Positions 1 through 12,100 of a stretch of DNA of 64,000 nucleotides are shown one piece after another (within the stretch, counting starts at the first letter, position 1; every line of letters starts with the position of its first letter). This stretch comes from Triplophysa rosa. Its lineage: Eukaryota > Chordata > Actinopteri > Cypriniformes > Nemacheilidae. The position numbers were made by a program, and so were the translations under genes. The stretch covers positions 7,013,069 through 7,077,068 of the forward strand of contig NC_079895.1 of assembly GCF_024868665.1 (NCBI RefSeq). Reading direction: 5' to 3'. The notes under the pieces are model-generated. The model made no database searches. It saw only the letters and a list, made by a program, of their open reading frames with translations, and was not told where the DNA came from.

Positions 1-16
1 ATTGTTTTTTCTGCAG

Positions 17-160
17 GAATGGTGGATGGACACCCTGGTCGTCGTGGGGTCAGTGCAGCACAAGTTGTGAGATTGGCTTTGAGGTTCGCCAGCGATCCTG
101 CAACAATCCTTCGCCCAGGCACGGTGGCCGTGTGTGTGTGGGACAAAGCAGAGAACAGAG
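17..160 (+). CDS. sema5b: sema5b exon, TSR with O-fucose consensus (first exon in window)
   Basis: The acceptor is ctgcag at 11-16 and the donor is AG|gtatct at 161. The exon encodes most of a TSR beginning with the ladder WTPWSSWGQCSTSC. The stretch CSTSCEIG fits the POFUT2 O-fucosylation rule C-x2-S/T-C-x2-G, and the W-x-x-W spacing fits C-mannosylation. The exon starts with the last base of a split codon and ends with two bases (AG) of an Arg codon completed in the next exon. Confidence 0.92.
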
Positions 161-3100
161 GTATCTAAATGTAAAAATCAGAAAGCTGTCATTATTGTAA
201 TTAGACGTCCTTTTGTTATTTCATACAGATTATATTCAGATAATAAAACATAATTACAGAAACGCAAATTACCCTTTTACTTGATAATGGAAGATGAATA
301 ATTTTCTTTAAAAGGGTTGTTTCACACATTTTCCCCCTGAAGGTTTTTATGCAAATTGTAATAATGATAAGTCTGTTGTATGTGCTCTATTATAAGTTGG
401 GTCTAAAATGTTCCGTTTTTTTGTTAAATGTTGCTTATTTCTGATCAGGTACTACAAAAAGTCAGGATAAGCAGAATCAACTCAATTTATTCAAAAGATT
501 CATAAAAATGTGATTTGTTATGACATGATTCGTTTCATAAGTTCATATTTTCCTCCGCAGTTTTCTCGAACTGAGCCTCTCTAGGCTCTTGATATCACTG
601 AACTGTTTTCTGTATGCTCCTCAGATTCTGTAATGAGAAGGTGCCGTGCCCTCAGCCCATCTTCTGGTCGTCATGGCTGCCCTGGTCCAAGTGCAGTGCG
701 GAGTGTGGAGGAGGGGTTCACTCGCGCTCCAGGAACTGTGAGAATGGAAATAGCTGTCCGGGTTGTGCACTGGTATGTACACCTGAAATACACACACTCG
801 TACACAGACATTAAAACCCTGGAGCCTCCTGCTTGTCCATGATAATAGCTGCTCTCTCACAGAAATATATGTGTGATGTAAGAGAACGCCTCATTGGTGA
901 TTCAGACACTCTTTTCAGACTAGACTGCATGGACTAAACGAATCAAATCTAACTGTGGGTTTTAATAAAAGCACATTGATCTAGGGCTGTCAAACGATTA
1001 ATCGCGATTAATCGCATCCAGAATAAAAACTTGTGTTTACATAATATATGTCTGTGTAGTGTTCATATTCATTTTGAATTAATAAACACATACACATACA
1101 TGCATATATTTAAGAAAAATATGCAATATTCTTTTTTATAAACGTTTATTTATAATTTCAATTATTGGTAAATATAAATAAATACATCTAAATATTTCCT
1201 AAATATATATACATGTATGTTTATGTTTTTGTGTTAATAAATACAAAATTAATATGCACAGTACACAGACATATATTATGTAAACAAAAACTTTTATTCT
1301 GAATGCGATTAATCGCGATTAATCGTTTGACAGCCCTAATGTTTGTTTACATTTACATTCATTCGTTTGGCAGACGCTTATAACTACATTCAGGAAAGCA
1401 ATATAAATTGCATATACAACCGCGGAAAAAATAGAATTTCAAACATTATTTTCAGTTTTTCTGAATTTACTGTTTATGTGTTTAGGTAAAATGATCATTT
1501 TTGTTTCATTCTGTCAACTACTAACAATATTTCTCCCAAATCTTTACTTGCAGAAAATGAAAACTGGAGAAACGGGTCAAAATAACAGAAAAGATGTTCT
1601 CTATATTTTCAGACCTCAAATACTGCAAAGAAAACAAGTTCATATTCACTTTTAAGCAATACAACAGTAAGATTTGTATTTAGGAAAAGTTCAAAAATGA
1701 TTTTGTATGTGATAACCTCGATTTGAATCATAGTTTTCACATTGCTGTTGGATGACTTTGTCACTCCTGAGGTTTGATTTTGTTGAAATTTAACAGACAC
1801 TGGACTGGAATGGTCACAATCCATCTAGAAATACTGATAAAATGAACATTTGGAATGGTCTCTGAATTCTTTCCACGGCTGCTTATTGTTTTCAGTGTAT
1901 ATTGTATATTATATTGTTATATAATACAGTATATAAATTCTGAGAGTTATAGTAGATTAAAAATGTATTAATCAAATTGATGCATCTTTATATAAAACAA
2001 AAAGTACAAAAAGCTTAGAGAAATAAGACCGAGACAAATCTTCTGAATCTACCTACAGTATCGTTTCTGTAGAGATGCTCCTGTGCATTTATGTTTGAAA
2101 TCAGACAGATTTTTGTCTCCAAAAGTATGCTCTTTAACTCTCTTAAGAGCTGCAATTAATTCCGATTTAATCGACTTAATCAGGACTCAAATTAACGTTC
2201 CTTGTGAAGAACCGTAACACCCCCTGGGGTGTCTAGCAAAGAGCCATTAAATTTTATTAACAGTTCGTGGTAATGGCTCTTGAATGCCGGGTCGTGCGGC
2301 GTCATGTGTATCTTAGGAAGTGAAGTGTCTGTCCCGTCTCCGCAGATATGATGAATGAGGAAAGGCAACCGGATGATGTCATCCATCTTTTATATTCTAC
2401 TCATGTCAATCATCATTGCAGGAGTACCAAGCTTGTAATCTGGAATCTTGCCCGGAGGTGCGACGAAACACCCCGTGGACGCCCTGGGTGCCGGTGAATA
2501 TAACCCAGGGAGGGGCGCGGCAGGAGCAGAGGGTACGGTACATCTGCAGGGCCCAGCTGGCTGATCCTCATGAGCTGCAGCTGGGCAAACGGAAGGTGGA
2601 GACGCGCTACTGCCCTAATGATGGAACAGTGTCCTGCGAGACAGACAGTGAGTGTATAGATGCTTTTAATTTCAACCTCTCCTTTTTTGACACGATAAAA
2701 TGCAAGTAAAAGAGCCCAAAACGCTCTTTTTGCATAGTCACATAGCTTTTAATAGTCAGTCAAGAATGAGTACTTAAAAAAAAAAGAACAATGAAAATTC
2801 TGTCAACAATTACTCACCCTCCTGTCACGTCAAACATGTATGACTTTCTTTCTTCTGCGGAACACAAAAGAAGATATTTTGAAGAATGTTGGTAACTGGA
2901 CAGTGGCGGTACCCATTGACTCCCATTGGTTTTCTGTCCATACAATAGAAGTGAATGTTTTTCATTTCGGGGTGAACTATCCCTACCTAGTCAGCTATTT
3001 GTGCACTACCGAGGGACAACCTGGGCAAAGGTGGCCTATTGAAACATTATTGTAAGTAGAAACTCTTTATGCAAAGTCTCGAGGGATGGACTTTCCACAA

Positions 3101-6100
3101 AAGCAATCCAAACTGCACTGACGCTGAGTGCTAAAGTGCTAATACTTCAGGTACCTGAGAGCGTTTCACAGAGCTGACTTCAGCAGAATATAAAGTGCTA
3201 TGTGAGTGCTGGCAATGGCCTCCATTTTCTGTCTTGAAATGCTCAATTTTCATTAGTCAATGTCTTCTGAGTGGAAGTTCTCCCAATGCGTTTCACAATG
3301 TGTGTTTTGCGTGTGAGTATAAATATTCTGGTTTTAGCCAAAAGTGCCAGCTCAATGTCAGTTTGGGGTCAGAGTTCAGGACTTGCCAACTTTACCCATG
3401 TCGGCTCATTGATTAACTGTAAGTTTCTGTCTGACCTCCTGTGAGTGCACAATGAATGCATTTGACCTCCTGTGGGATGGTGCACAATGAATGCATTAGG
3501 ACAAGTGTCAGAATTCACCTTGTGGAGGTTGCCGTGTCCAGAATGTTCTGTCAGAGATGCTGTATAAAACATCATGGCGTGGTGTCTTAACTAACCTTGA
3601 ATTACCAGAAAAAGGGCAACCTTTGGAATGACTCACTAATAAATTCAAGTCTAACAGTGTCATTGGGGAGCAGAAGTAGCAAAACATGATTTGAGATTAT
3701 GGCAGTCCTGGAGGACTGTGCTCTGAATGTATTAAAGGGATAGTTCACCCCAAATTACAAATTCAGTCATTTATTCACCAAAATTGATTTAAAACCTGTA
3801 AAGAAGATCTTATGAGAAATGTCTCTGTGGTTTGTGTCCATACAAAGGAAGTCAATGGGGTCCAGTGTTGTTTGGTTACCAACATTCTTCAAAATATCTT
3901 CTTTTGTGTTCTGCAGAAGAAAGAATGTCAAACAGATTTGGGATAACATGATAGTTAGTAAATCATCGCTTTTAATTTTTTGGTGAACTATCCCGTTTAG
4001 GCTAGTGTACGATTCCTTCTACGTTCACTGGTCAACATGAAACCAGCATGAAATAAACGTGTGTGTATAATGTGAATGTTTGTGCAATGTTTATTTTTGC
4101 AGCTTTGATCGAAGAGCTCCTCAGGACGCCCGGTGTGCGACTGACAGGATCAGGCTGGTCGTCGTGGGAGACGTGGTCAGCGTGCACTCAGGAGTGCGCC
4201 AAAGGCTACCGCACTCGAAAACGCACCTGCACCACCACCGAGGGCAAGAGCGCTCCCACCGCCTGCCGGGGCTCTCCGGTGGAATATCAGGACTGCAATC
4301 CACAGCCCTGTCCAGGTAACACACACAGCAAACACACATGCACTGAAATAGATTCACACACACATGGTCATAGTCTGGGTAGCTGCTCATCATGATGAGA
4401 AAGCCACTGTTTCCATTAGAGTGTGTGAAGTGTTGTACTGATTTCATTAGCTAATGGAAAGCTGAGAAGCCCCACAGGGACCCGCTGTGTTCAAATCAAG
4501 AGGTTTCACCGTAATTCCAAACAAATGCCATCTCAAGGTTAAATAGAAAACACTTTGCTTGTTTTAGATATTACGAAATATCTGATTTTTTTGTTAGTGG
4601 CAGGTGTGTGCTTAATTTGCTTAATGTACTCACTGAAAAAATAACTAGTAGGATTTACTTTTTTATTTATTTTTGTGTTTATTTACTTATTTCTTGCAGC
4701 CAGTTTTTTTGTCAAGTTTTTGCACAGTTTTTTTCAGAGTGCAAAAACTTGCCACACATTTTTTATAGTAAATTTACTCAAATAAACAGTTTGAAGTAAA
4801 CTCACACACAAAAAATAAGTAAATCCTACTAGTTGTTTTTTTGTGTAGAGCATACATATTTTTGGTGTATTTCTATTTCAAACGTGAGACGTACGTGCTG
4901 ACAAAGGTATAGTTCACTCAAAAATATAAAAATTCTGTCTTCAGTTTTTCACCTTCATGTTGTTTAAAACCTGTATATGACTCTTTCTTCTGTGGAACTC
5001 AAAAGAAGATTCGAGAAATGTCAGTGAATCAATGAGAGGGCCAATATTGTTGGTTACTAACATTCTTCAAAATATATTCTTTTGTGTACTGCCGAAGAAA
5101 GTCATACAGGCTTGGAATGACATGAGGGTGAATAAATAATAAAATCATTTTTATTTCGCACTTTTGCCAAGTGTTGCTCAGGTGTTGCTTAAGGAATTTT
5201 GTGGGTCAAATAAAGCAGTTTGAAACTCCAAAAGGACATTCCCTTGTGTCCTAAAGAGACCATCACATCACATCCCATAACAGATGTTTGCTTGCCTCGT
5301 CGGCTTTTTGAGATTTCCCGACCATGTCCTTGTTTTGGATTGTTCTGTGCGTTTGCTTGTTTGATGGACGTTGTTTCATGTTTGTATTGGTTTGCATCCT
5401 CTCCGTCTTTTGTGTTTGGGCTGCATTCGCATCCGCTTATCTGATGCTTGGATGATTGCGTCCCCCTGCTTGCCTGATTGTTTTGTGTTTGTCTTTGTAT
5501 GTCGTATTTGTTTGTGCGTGTTCGGTCTGTGCAGTTAACGGCGCCTGGGCATGCTGGTCATCGTGGTCGCAGTGTTCGGTGCCCTGTGGAGGCGGGCACT
5601 ACCAACGAACACGCACATGCACGAGCCCCACCCCTGCCAATGGAGGGGACATCTGCATCGGTCTGCATACAGAGGAGGCACTTTGCAGCACGCACACCTG
5701 CGATGGTAAGATGAAAAACAAGATGAAACGCAGGGCCATGTACGTATGATAACATTTTGAAATGCTGTATCATCAAAAACATGTTCTCAAAAAGAGCTGC
5801 ACCTTTGTCTGTACGCACAAGATACAGATACAGTTGGTTTTTACTGTGTCCTCTATCCATAAACATCCATTATTACCACCATATTAAAGCAATAAGCCCC
5901 AAGAAGCAGTGGGTTACAGTGCATTTTATAACAGCTAAGGGCGTTGTGGCACGTTATAAAATGCACATGTAGCTGTTATAAAATGCACTGTAACCCACTG
6001 CTTCGCGGGGCTTATTGCTTTTATAAAAAGGTTATTCCATATGCTTAGCAAGGTTTCATAAAATAAAGTAAATAAAATGATATTTAGGCTATTTGGTGCG

Positions 6101-9100
6101 GTCAGCCGTTATATATTGGGGTATTTTATAACGGCTTAGAACTCCGCTCAGCCAATCAGAATCAAGGACCAGAACTGACCGTTTTATAAATAGAAATATA
6201 TATATATTTTATACTGTTGTGTTCGGAGTACAGCTTTGGAAAAATGAGAGAACACTCCGAAATTATTTGAACTTTTTCAGTATTTACTATTTATAGGTAT
6301 GTGTTTAGGTAAAATTATTTTTTATATTCTGTGAACGGCTGACAGCATTTCTTCCAAACTGTAATTAATTCCAAATTGCAATTATTTGTGTAAAACGAAA
6401 ACTTGACAAAAACTGCAATATTTTCAGACCTCAAATGAATAATTCACCCAAAAATGGTTCCCATTAACTTTCCATAGTAGGAATAAAAATGACTATGGCC
6501 AAGTCAATTGGGACCATTTTTGGGTGAACTATTCCTTTAAATATTGACATATTTTATTATTTTATTGGATCAAATTTTAATCTTATTGTCATGCATTTTC
6601 GTATATTCTCAGTCTTTCATACTGCTGTTGGGTGACTCTATGTCCCCCCTGAGGTTTTTTTGTTTTATTTATTTATGGAATTTAACAGAAACTGGACTGG
6701 AATGGTTACCATACATTAAGAAAAAATGATTAAAGGCAAATTTGTCTCTTAAAAATGTCTCTTAATTTTTTCCAAGGTTGTATGTACAGTAAGTGGAGTG
6801 ACACCAGTTTCCTCTCCCTAATCCATTTCAGTTTTGTCTATTTCACAATTTTCACGACCCATAAAGTCCCTGCAAAGTGTTACTGTTATTTTTAATTAAA
6901 GTTATGTTTGTGTAATTTACATACAGTTGCTAGGTCGATGCAATATGTAATTTTGATATAAAATTTCAATTATTTACCATACCCTTTTTCCATATGTAAA
7001 AGTAATACTTAATCATATTTTCTCAACATTTTTTACCCACAATCTTTATCATTTGTATACTTCCACTCTACTATTTTGTATTCTTATTGTCTTTTCAATA
7101 GTGTTTTACAAACTCTGTCATTCTTTAAATCTGCCTGCTGATGGTCTGTTTATAACTGTACACAGTCTGTTTGGGCCCTTTAACATGCTGTGCTCGTAAT
7201 GGAGCTGTATGAAAACAGTTCAAACGGTGCAAATTCAAAAACAAAAATGGTTCTCGCCCCAGGCGAATCACGCAATCCTGCTTCCATTCCACACACTGCT
7301 CACATACTGAAGCATGGTTTTACTTTAGACTGACTGATCACCACTGCTTTTAAAGTCTGGATTCACACCTGTCAGTCACCTGCAGTATACACCAGAAACG
7401 CATACTTCAGAGTAAGAGACGTCTTTTAGATCCCTCCAGGCTACAGATGGTGCCATATGTGAACTGCATGCATATGGAAGTGTGGAACAGACTGGGACAC
7501 CCTAAAGCTTTATTGTCATATTCTGTTGTGTTTAGGACACAGCTATTTTCTGTCCATTTAAAATAGAATCAGCCGGTTCTGTATCTCATTTTTTGCCATG
7601 TAAACTTAATGAAGATCATCATCTGGGATGCTTTACATCATTGGTGTCCCGATGGAAAAATGCCATGATATGCACTGAAACTCATTGCTACTAATATTAA
7701 AGTCCTTTAGATCCTCGATTCAAACACTCAGTCCCTATCTGCTCCCATCGTGAATGACAAATTCCTGGTAGGCTCTGAAAAAATGATAAGATTGCGAGTG
7801 GTCTTGACAAACATCTTCAAAGCTGAAACATAAAAGGAATGTGTATATTTGTAGATTGGATTTTTCCAGGTGCAAACAAAATACATTTTAAATCAAAGTT
7901 GCTACTAAGTAACATTCTTGGTACGCTCGCTCTGAAAGTGCCGCCTTAGCGAGACTGTGATTATTTTTGTGTCCTTGTGTGACTGTGGCGGTGGTTGTTT
8001 CATATGTGTGGGTGGCCGTCGAGTCAGCAGTACTCTGGTTGCCATCTGAACTGAGGGGAGGGACACACTTCTGGTCATTTAAAGTGTTGGTGACTGTGTT
8101 TGTGTGCAGGTGGATGGATGGCCTGGTCCATGTGGTCCGAATGCGACGACCAGGGACTGCAGCTGCGCAGTCGGGTATGTGGGGCTCAATCCACACAATG
8201 TGTGGGAAACAGCACCCAGCACAGAGACTGCAATGAGATCCCAGGTGAGAGAAAGAGACCGGGGCTAGTTGTCACATGGGGAAGATGTCACATTCAGGCA
8301 AGGGTCAAATATAATAGGTACACAGTAAAAAAACATTTTCTGCCTACAATCAACTTGGCTTTACAAATCATGTCTGTTTTCTTTTACATTACATCTGCAT
8401 CACAGCAAGTTAAGCAATTTAAACTTTTATCTTATTATTTATTTTATTATTTCATATCAACTCGCACTTCTCCAAAACGTAAAGAAGTTGAAATGACGTG
8501 CAAAACCAAGTTGATTTTGCTTAAACATTTTGGGCAACAAAGATGTTTATGTTTTTCATGTCCGGTCAGAGCAAGTTGTCACATTTTTCATTCATGATGA
8601 CGTCGATTTTTCAATTGAAAGAAATATACAGTTATTTATTTAGTAGACTCTTTTATCAAGAGTGAAAGAGCATTTAACAGTTTGTCAAAGAGATAAACAG
8701 TAACGGTAGTGTTTACACGTAGGATTAAAGCTAAAGGGAAAAATGAACAACATTAAAGATAAAGACATACAGAAGTTTTTTAATGTAGTTACTATACACA
8801 CTTCCATACTGGTAACTATTAAAAATGTTACTCATATTAAATAAACATGCACTTTTAAACCCTGTCAAATCCGCAGATGTTTTTAATAGATTAGATGTAA
8901 TATGTTTACTTGTGGTTATTCGTTGCTTTGGCTGGAGGAGTGGAAGTGTTCAAAGTGAAGAACTAAACGCTCGCAGCCTGCGAGAACATGAGTTATCAGA
9001 GCGGAATACCAAATGAATCAGGCAGTCTAATTAATATTAATGTTACGCCACGAGCCGGCCTCGCATCCAATTCCTCTTCAGTTTTGGGAAACAGGTTACA

Positions 9101-12100
9101 CATCCTAAGGTGTCTTAGATGGTGAGGAGATGAAGGAGAATTGCGCATCTCAATCAAAACTTTCTCACCCTTTGTTCATCCATCTCTGCTCTTTGTCAAG
9201 ATTTCAGATAGAGCCCTAAAAGCATTACTCGGGTTGATGGAACACCTTAGAATATATTTCAGCAGTGAGAGATCACTTTCTCTCATTGCCTCAACCAAAA
9301 TGGAATATTTATTTTAAGCGAGCTCTTCAAGCAAGTTTACAGACGCATTTTGCAAAATAGCTTTCAATTGTTTCATGGGCATTTCCACGAGCACTGATTC
9401 ATAAGACATTAAATCTCGAGTACCTTGCGTTTGGGAGTACTTCACGGAAGCAAGGCCGTCATAATTTCATCTTTTTCATGCGACTCGACTGACAGTCTTT
9501 GATGTGGTTTGCTGTAGTTTATCACTGCTGCCCTGCAGATGCCTCGGGTAGAACACAGGAGACTATATCTCCTCACTTCTCTGATCCATGACTCTTTGAA
9601 TTGCCCAAGTTTCAGCAAGGTTGCCTTTGAAAAGAGAGAACAGAGTGGAATAGGATGGGATGAGATTGATCGTTTTGGCTGTTGATCATCAAAATAAAGC
9701 CAAGGGTGTTGTGTAAGGGGATGTTTGCACTGGATCTCATCAGGTTTGTGATATTGTCAAATGATTGGTGTGCGTAAATATGCATTAGACCTGATGAGTT
9801 GGCAGAGAAAAAACTACGCAAATAATAAGATGCAACGAATTGTATAATCATGCATAGTTATGAGAGTAAATAAACAGGCTAGTATTTTAAAAGGTTGAAA
9901 AACTGTTCAGATATTTTGTTGTGGACATCAATGATACAAAATCTTGGTCACTGGGTAAGATGCATGCCAATAACACAGGAGACAAACATTAGGCAAACAT
10001 CAAGAGTCTTTTTTATTGATATTTTGTTGACTAAATTATTTTGCTACAATGTAAAAAAAATACCAGTAAAAACTCAAATATTTCGTCAGCCGGGGCGCCA
10101 GAAAAAACGTAACGTATTTTTTGTTTTAAATTGTTATTTTACACCAACTTGTAAATTTGAAATCTGTTTCTGTAATTTGACATTTTGACGTTAATTTTAC
10201 ATTTACATTTAGTCATTTAGCAGACGCTTTTATCCAAAGCGACTTACAAATGAGGGAAACAATAGAAGCAATTTTACTGCATTTTAAGAATACTTCCGCA
10301 GAAAAAATAAAGATACTGTTTCAAATTCAGTTATTTTGTTTTAAAATGTACTATTCTAGGTATGTGTTTGGTCAAATGTAAACTAACAACATTTTTACCA
10401 AATTTCGAATAAAAATATTGTTTCTATTTGCATTTATTTACAGAAAATGAAAAATGGAGGAACGGGTCAAAATAACAGAAAATAAGCTCTGTATTTTTTC
10501 AGACCTCAAATACTGCAAAGAAAACAAGTTCATATTCAATTTTAAGCAATACAACACTAATATTTGTACATGTATTTAGGAAAAGTAAAAAAAATGTGAT
10601 AACCAACATTTTTATTACAGTTTTCATGTGTCTTGTCATGCTGCCAGTTTTTCTCATTGCTGTTGAAATCAAACAGACGCTGGACTGGAATGGCCACAAT
10701 CCATCTAGAAATGCAGATTAATTTAAAATTTGGAAAGGTCTCTTTATTTTTTCCATGGCTGTATATGAAAATGATGTCAGATAAAACTGTCAAATTCTAC
10801 AAAATTACCGTTTTTTACAATCTCCAGATGTACGTCTTTGGCTGTGGCTGTTTATGGACTCAAGATCAAACTAACTCCGTACCTCTTCTGTTCACAGCGA
10901 TTCTCCCAGCATCTAGTTATGACAAGGACCAGCGGTGTGGAGGTAAGTGCTTTACCTGCCCCCCCTTTTTTTTTTTAAACCCGATGTTTATATTGTGTTG
11001 ACGGCAGATGCATGTCATTGTGCGCATGCGCGCTCTCATCGTTGCATGAGGCCCCGTGGCGATGTGCTGCTTGTGTGTCATGTTTCACATCCGCTCCTTT
11101 CATCCCAAACTCGAGGGGGCACAGAGGCATATTTAGGTTGCGTATCCAGGCCACTCTGGGCACTGGCTCAGCCCAGAGATAGTACTGCTGTGCCAGTTTG
11201 GTGTTCCTCCAGATGGCAGCCCGAGCCAGCTATGGGCCGCACACATTACCCATCATGCCTCAGCTGTGGTGCGCTCCTGAGTGATGGTTGTCCAATTAGA
11301 GCAGTTCAGGCTGGGAGTATGGCTTGCTCACTTTGTTCACAATTCACGCTCATTACGGGTCAAGCCAGCAGGATGCCCGGTCCATCACGCCAGCCAGATA
11401 ATCACAGCACAGTCCCTCGACACGGCATCCTTCAGCAAGACGCCGTCCAGCACCTGCCTTCTGCTGGATGATGGTTACGGACATGTTGATGAGGGATGAT
11501 CTGATGCCATCATTATGATTCCACTGACTAGGATGACTATATTTCTGTTTGTTCAAAAGAAATCGCATGTAGTCGAAGGGAGCGATAACATATTACAGAT
11601 ATTTGCAGACAGGCAGTTACTGTAATATTGGCTCGTCTCATTTTTCCAGGGTTTACTCTGCTTCACCTGATAGCTACTGGCGTGTCGTGCTTCCTGGGCG
11701 CGGGTCTGCTGTCCTTCCTGGTGTACGTGTACTGTCAGCGGTTCCACAAGCCCTCGCAGGAGTCTGCCGTCATCCACCCCACCACTCCCAACCACCTCAA
11801 CTACAAGGGCAACACCACACCAAAGAACGAGAAATACACACCCATGGAGTTCAAGGTCAATTCTCCAACCTGGTTTGTCACATTCACTGTAGTCTCATAG
11901 CAATTCTCAAAAAACTTTTTTTTATTGATCATTATTGCTTTGTGCAGTGAGATGCGTGATAATTAGCAATAAGTACTGTAGTTTAAATTAAAATGACAAA
12001 AAAATGTGAAACACAAGTAAAAATGTATGATGGATCAGTTGCTCTGCCATAAAATGATAGTTAGTTGTGTCCAAGTCATGTCAAGCTCCATAAAGAACAG

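Larger units (their letters stand above)
773..2421 (+). other. sema5b intron with repeats
   Basis: Holds the palindromic element 982-1338, a SINE tail fragment 1345-1405 and a copy of a roughly 450-bp repeat family at 1460-1882. The rest (1890-2421) is unique AT-rich DNA. Confidence 0.7.
2648..4102 (+). other. sema5b intron with two MITE copies
   Basis: MITE copies lie at 2791-2985 and 3733-3999. A short tandem duplication is at 3433-3498. The remainder is unique. Confidence 0.7.
4316..5534 (+). other. sema5b intron with two inverted-repeat elements
   Basis: Holds the palindromic element 4631-4848 and a MITE copy at 4902-5150. The stretch 5160-5534 is unique. Confidence 0.7.
5706..8109 (+). 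other. sema5b intron with fold-back element and nested MITE
   Basis: Repeats lie at 5881-6191 and 6228-6788 (with a short MITE inside at 6432-6541). From 6800 to 8109 I see only unique sequence. Confidence 0.7.
8245..10897 (+). other. sema5b intron with SINE tail and repeats at its right end
   Basis: From 8245 to 10030 it is mostly unique; 9040-9600 is slightly GC-richer and contains no repeat I know. Repeats begin at 10044. Confidence 0.65.

Noticed and set aside
614..842. Alternative-frame ORFs over the sema5b TSR exon
   Set aside because: Only one frame continues the TSR pattern and joins in phase with the flanking exons.
8100..8597. 165-codon open frame
   Set aside because: Only 8110-8244 is a sema5b exon; the rest is read-through into the intron after a good donor (CCAG|gtgaga).
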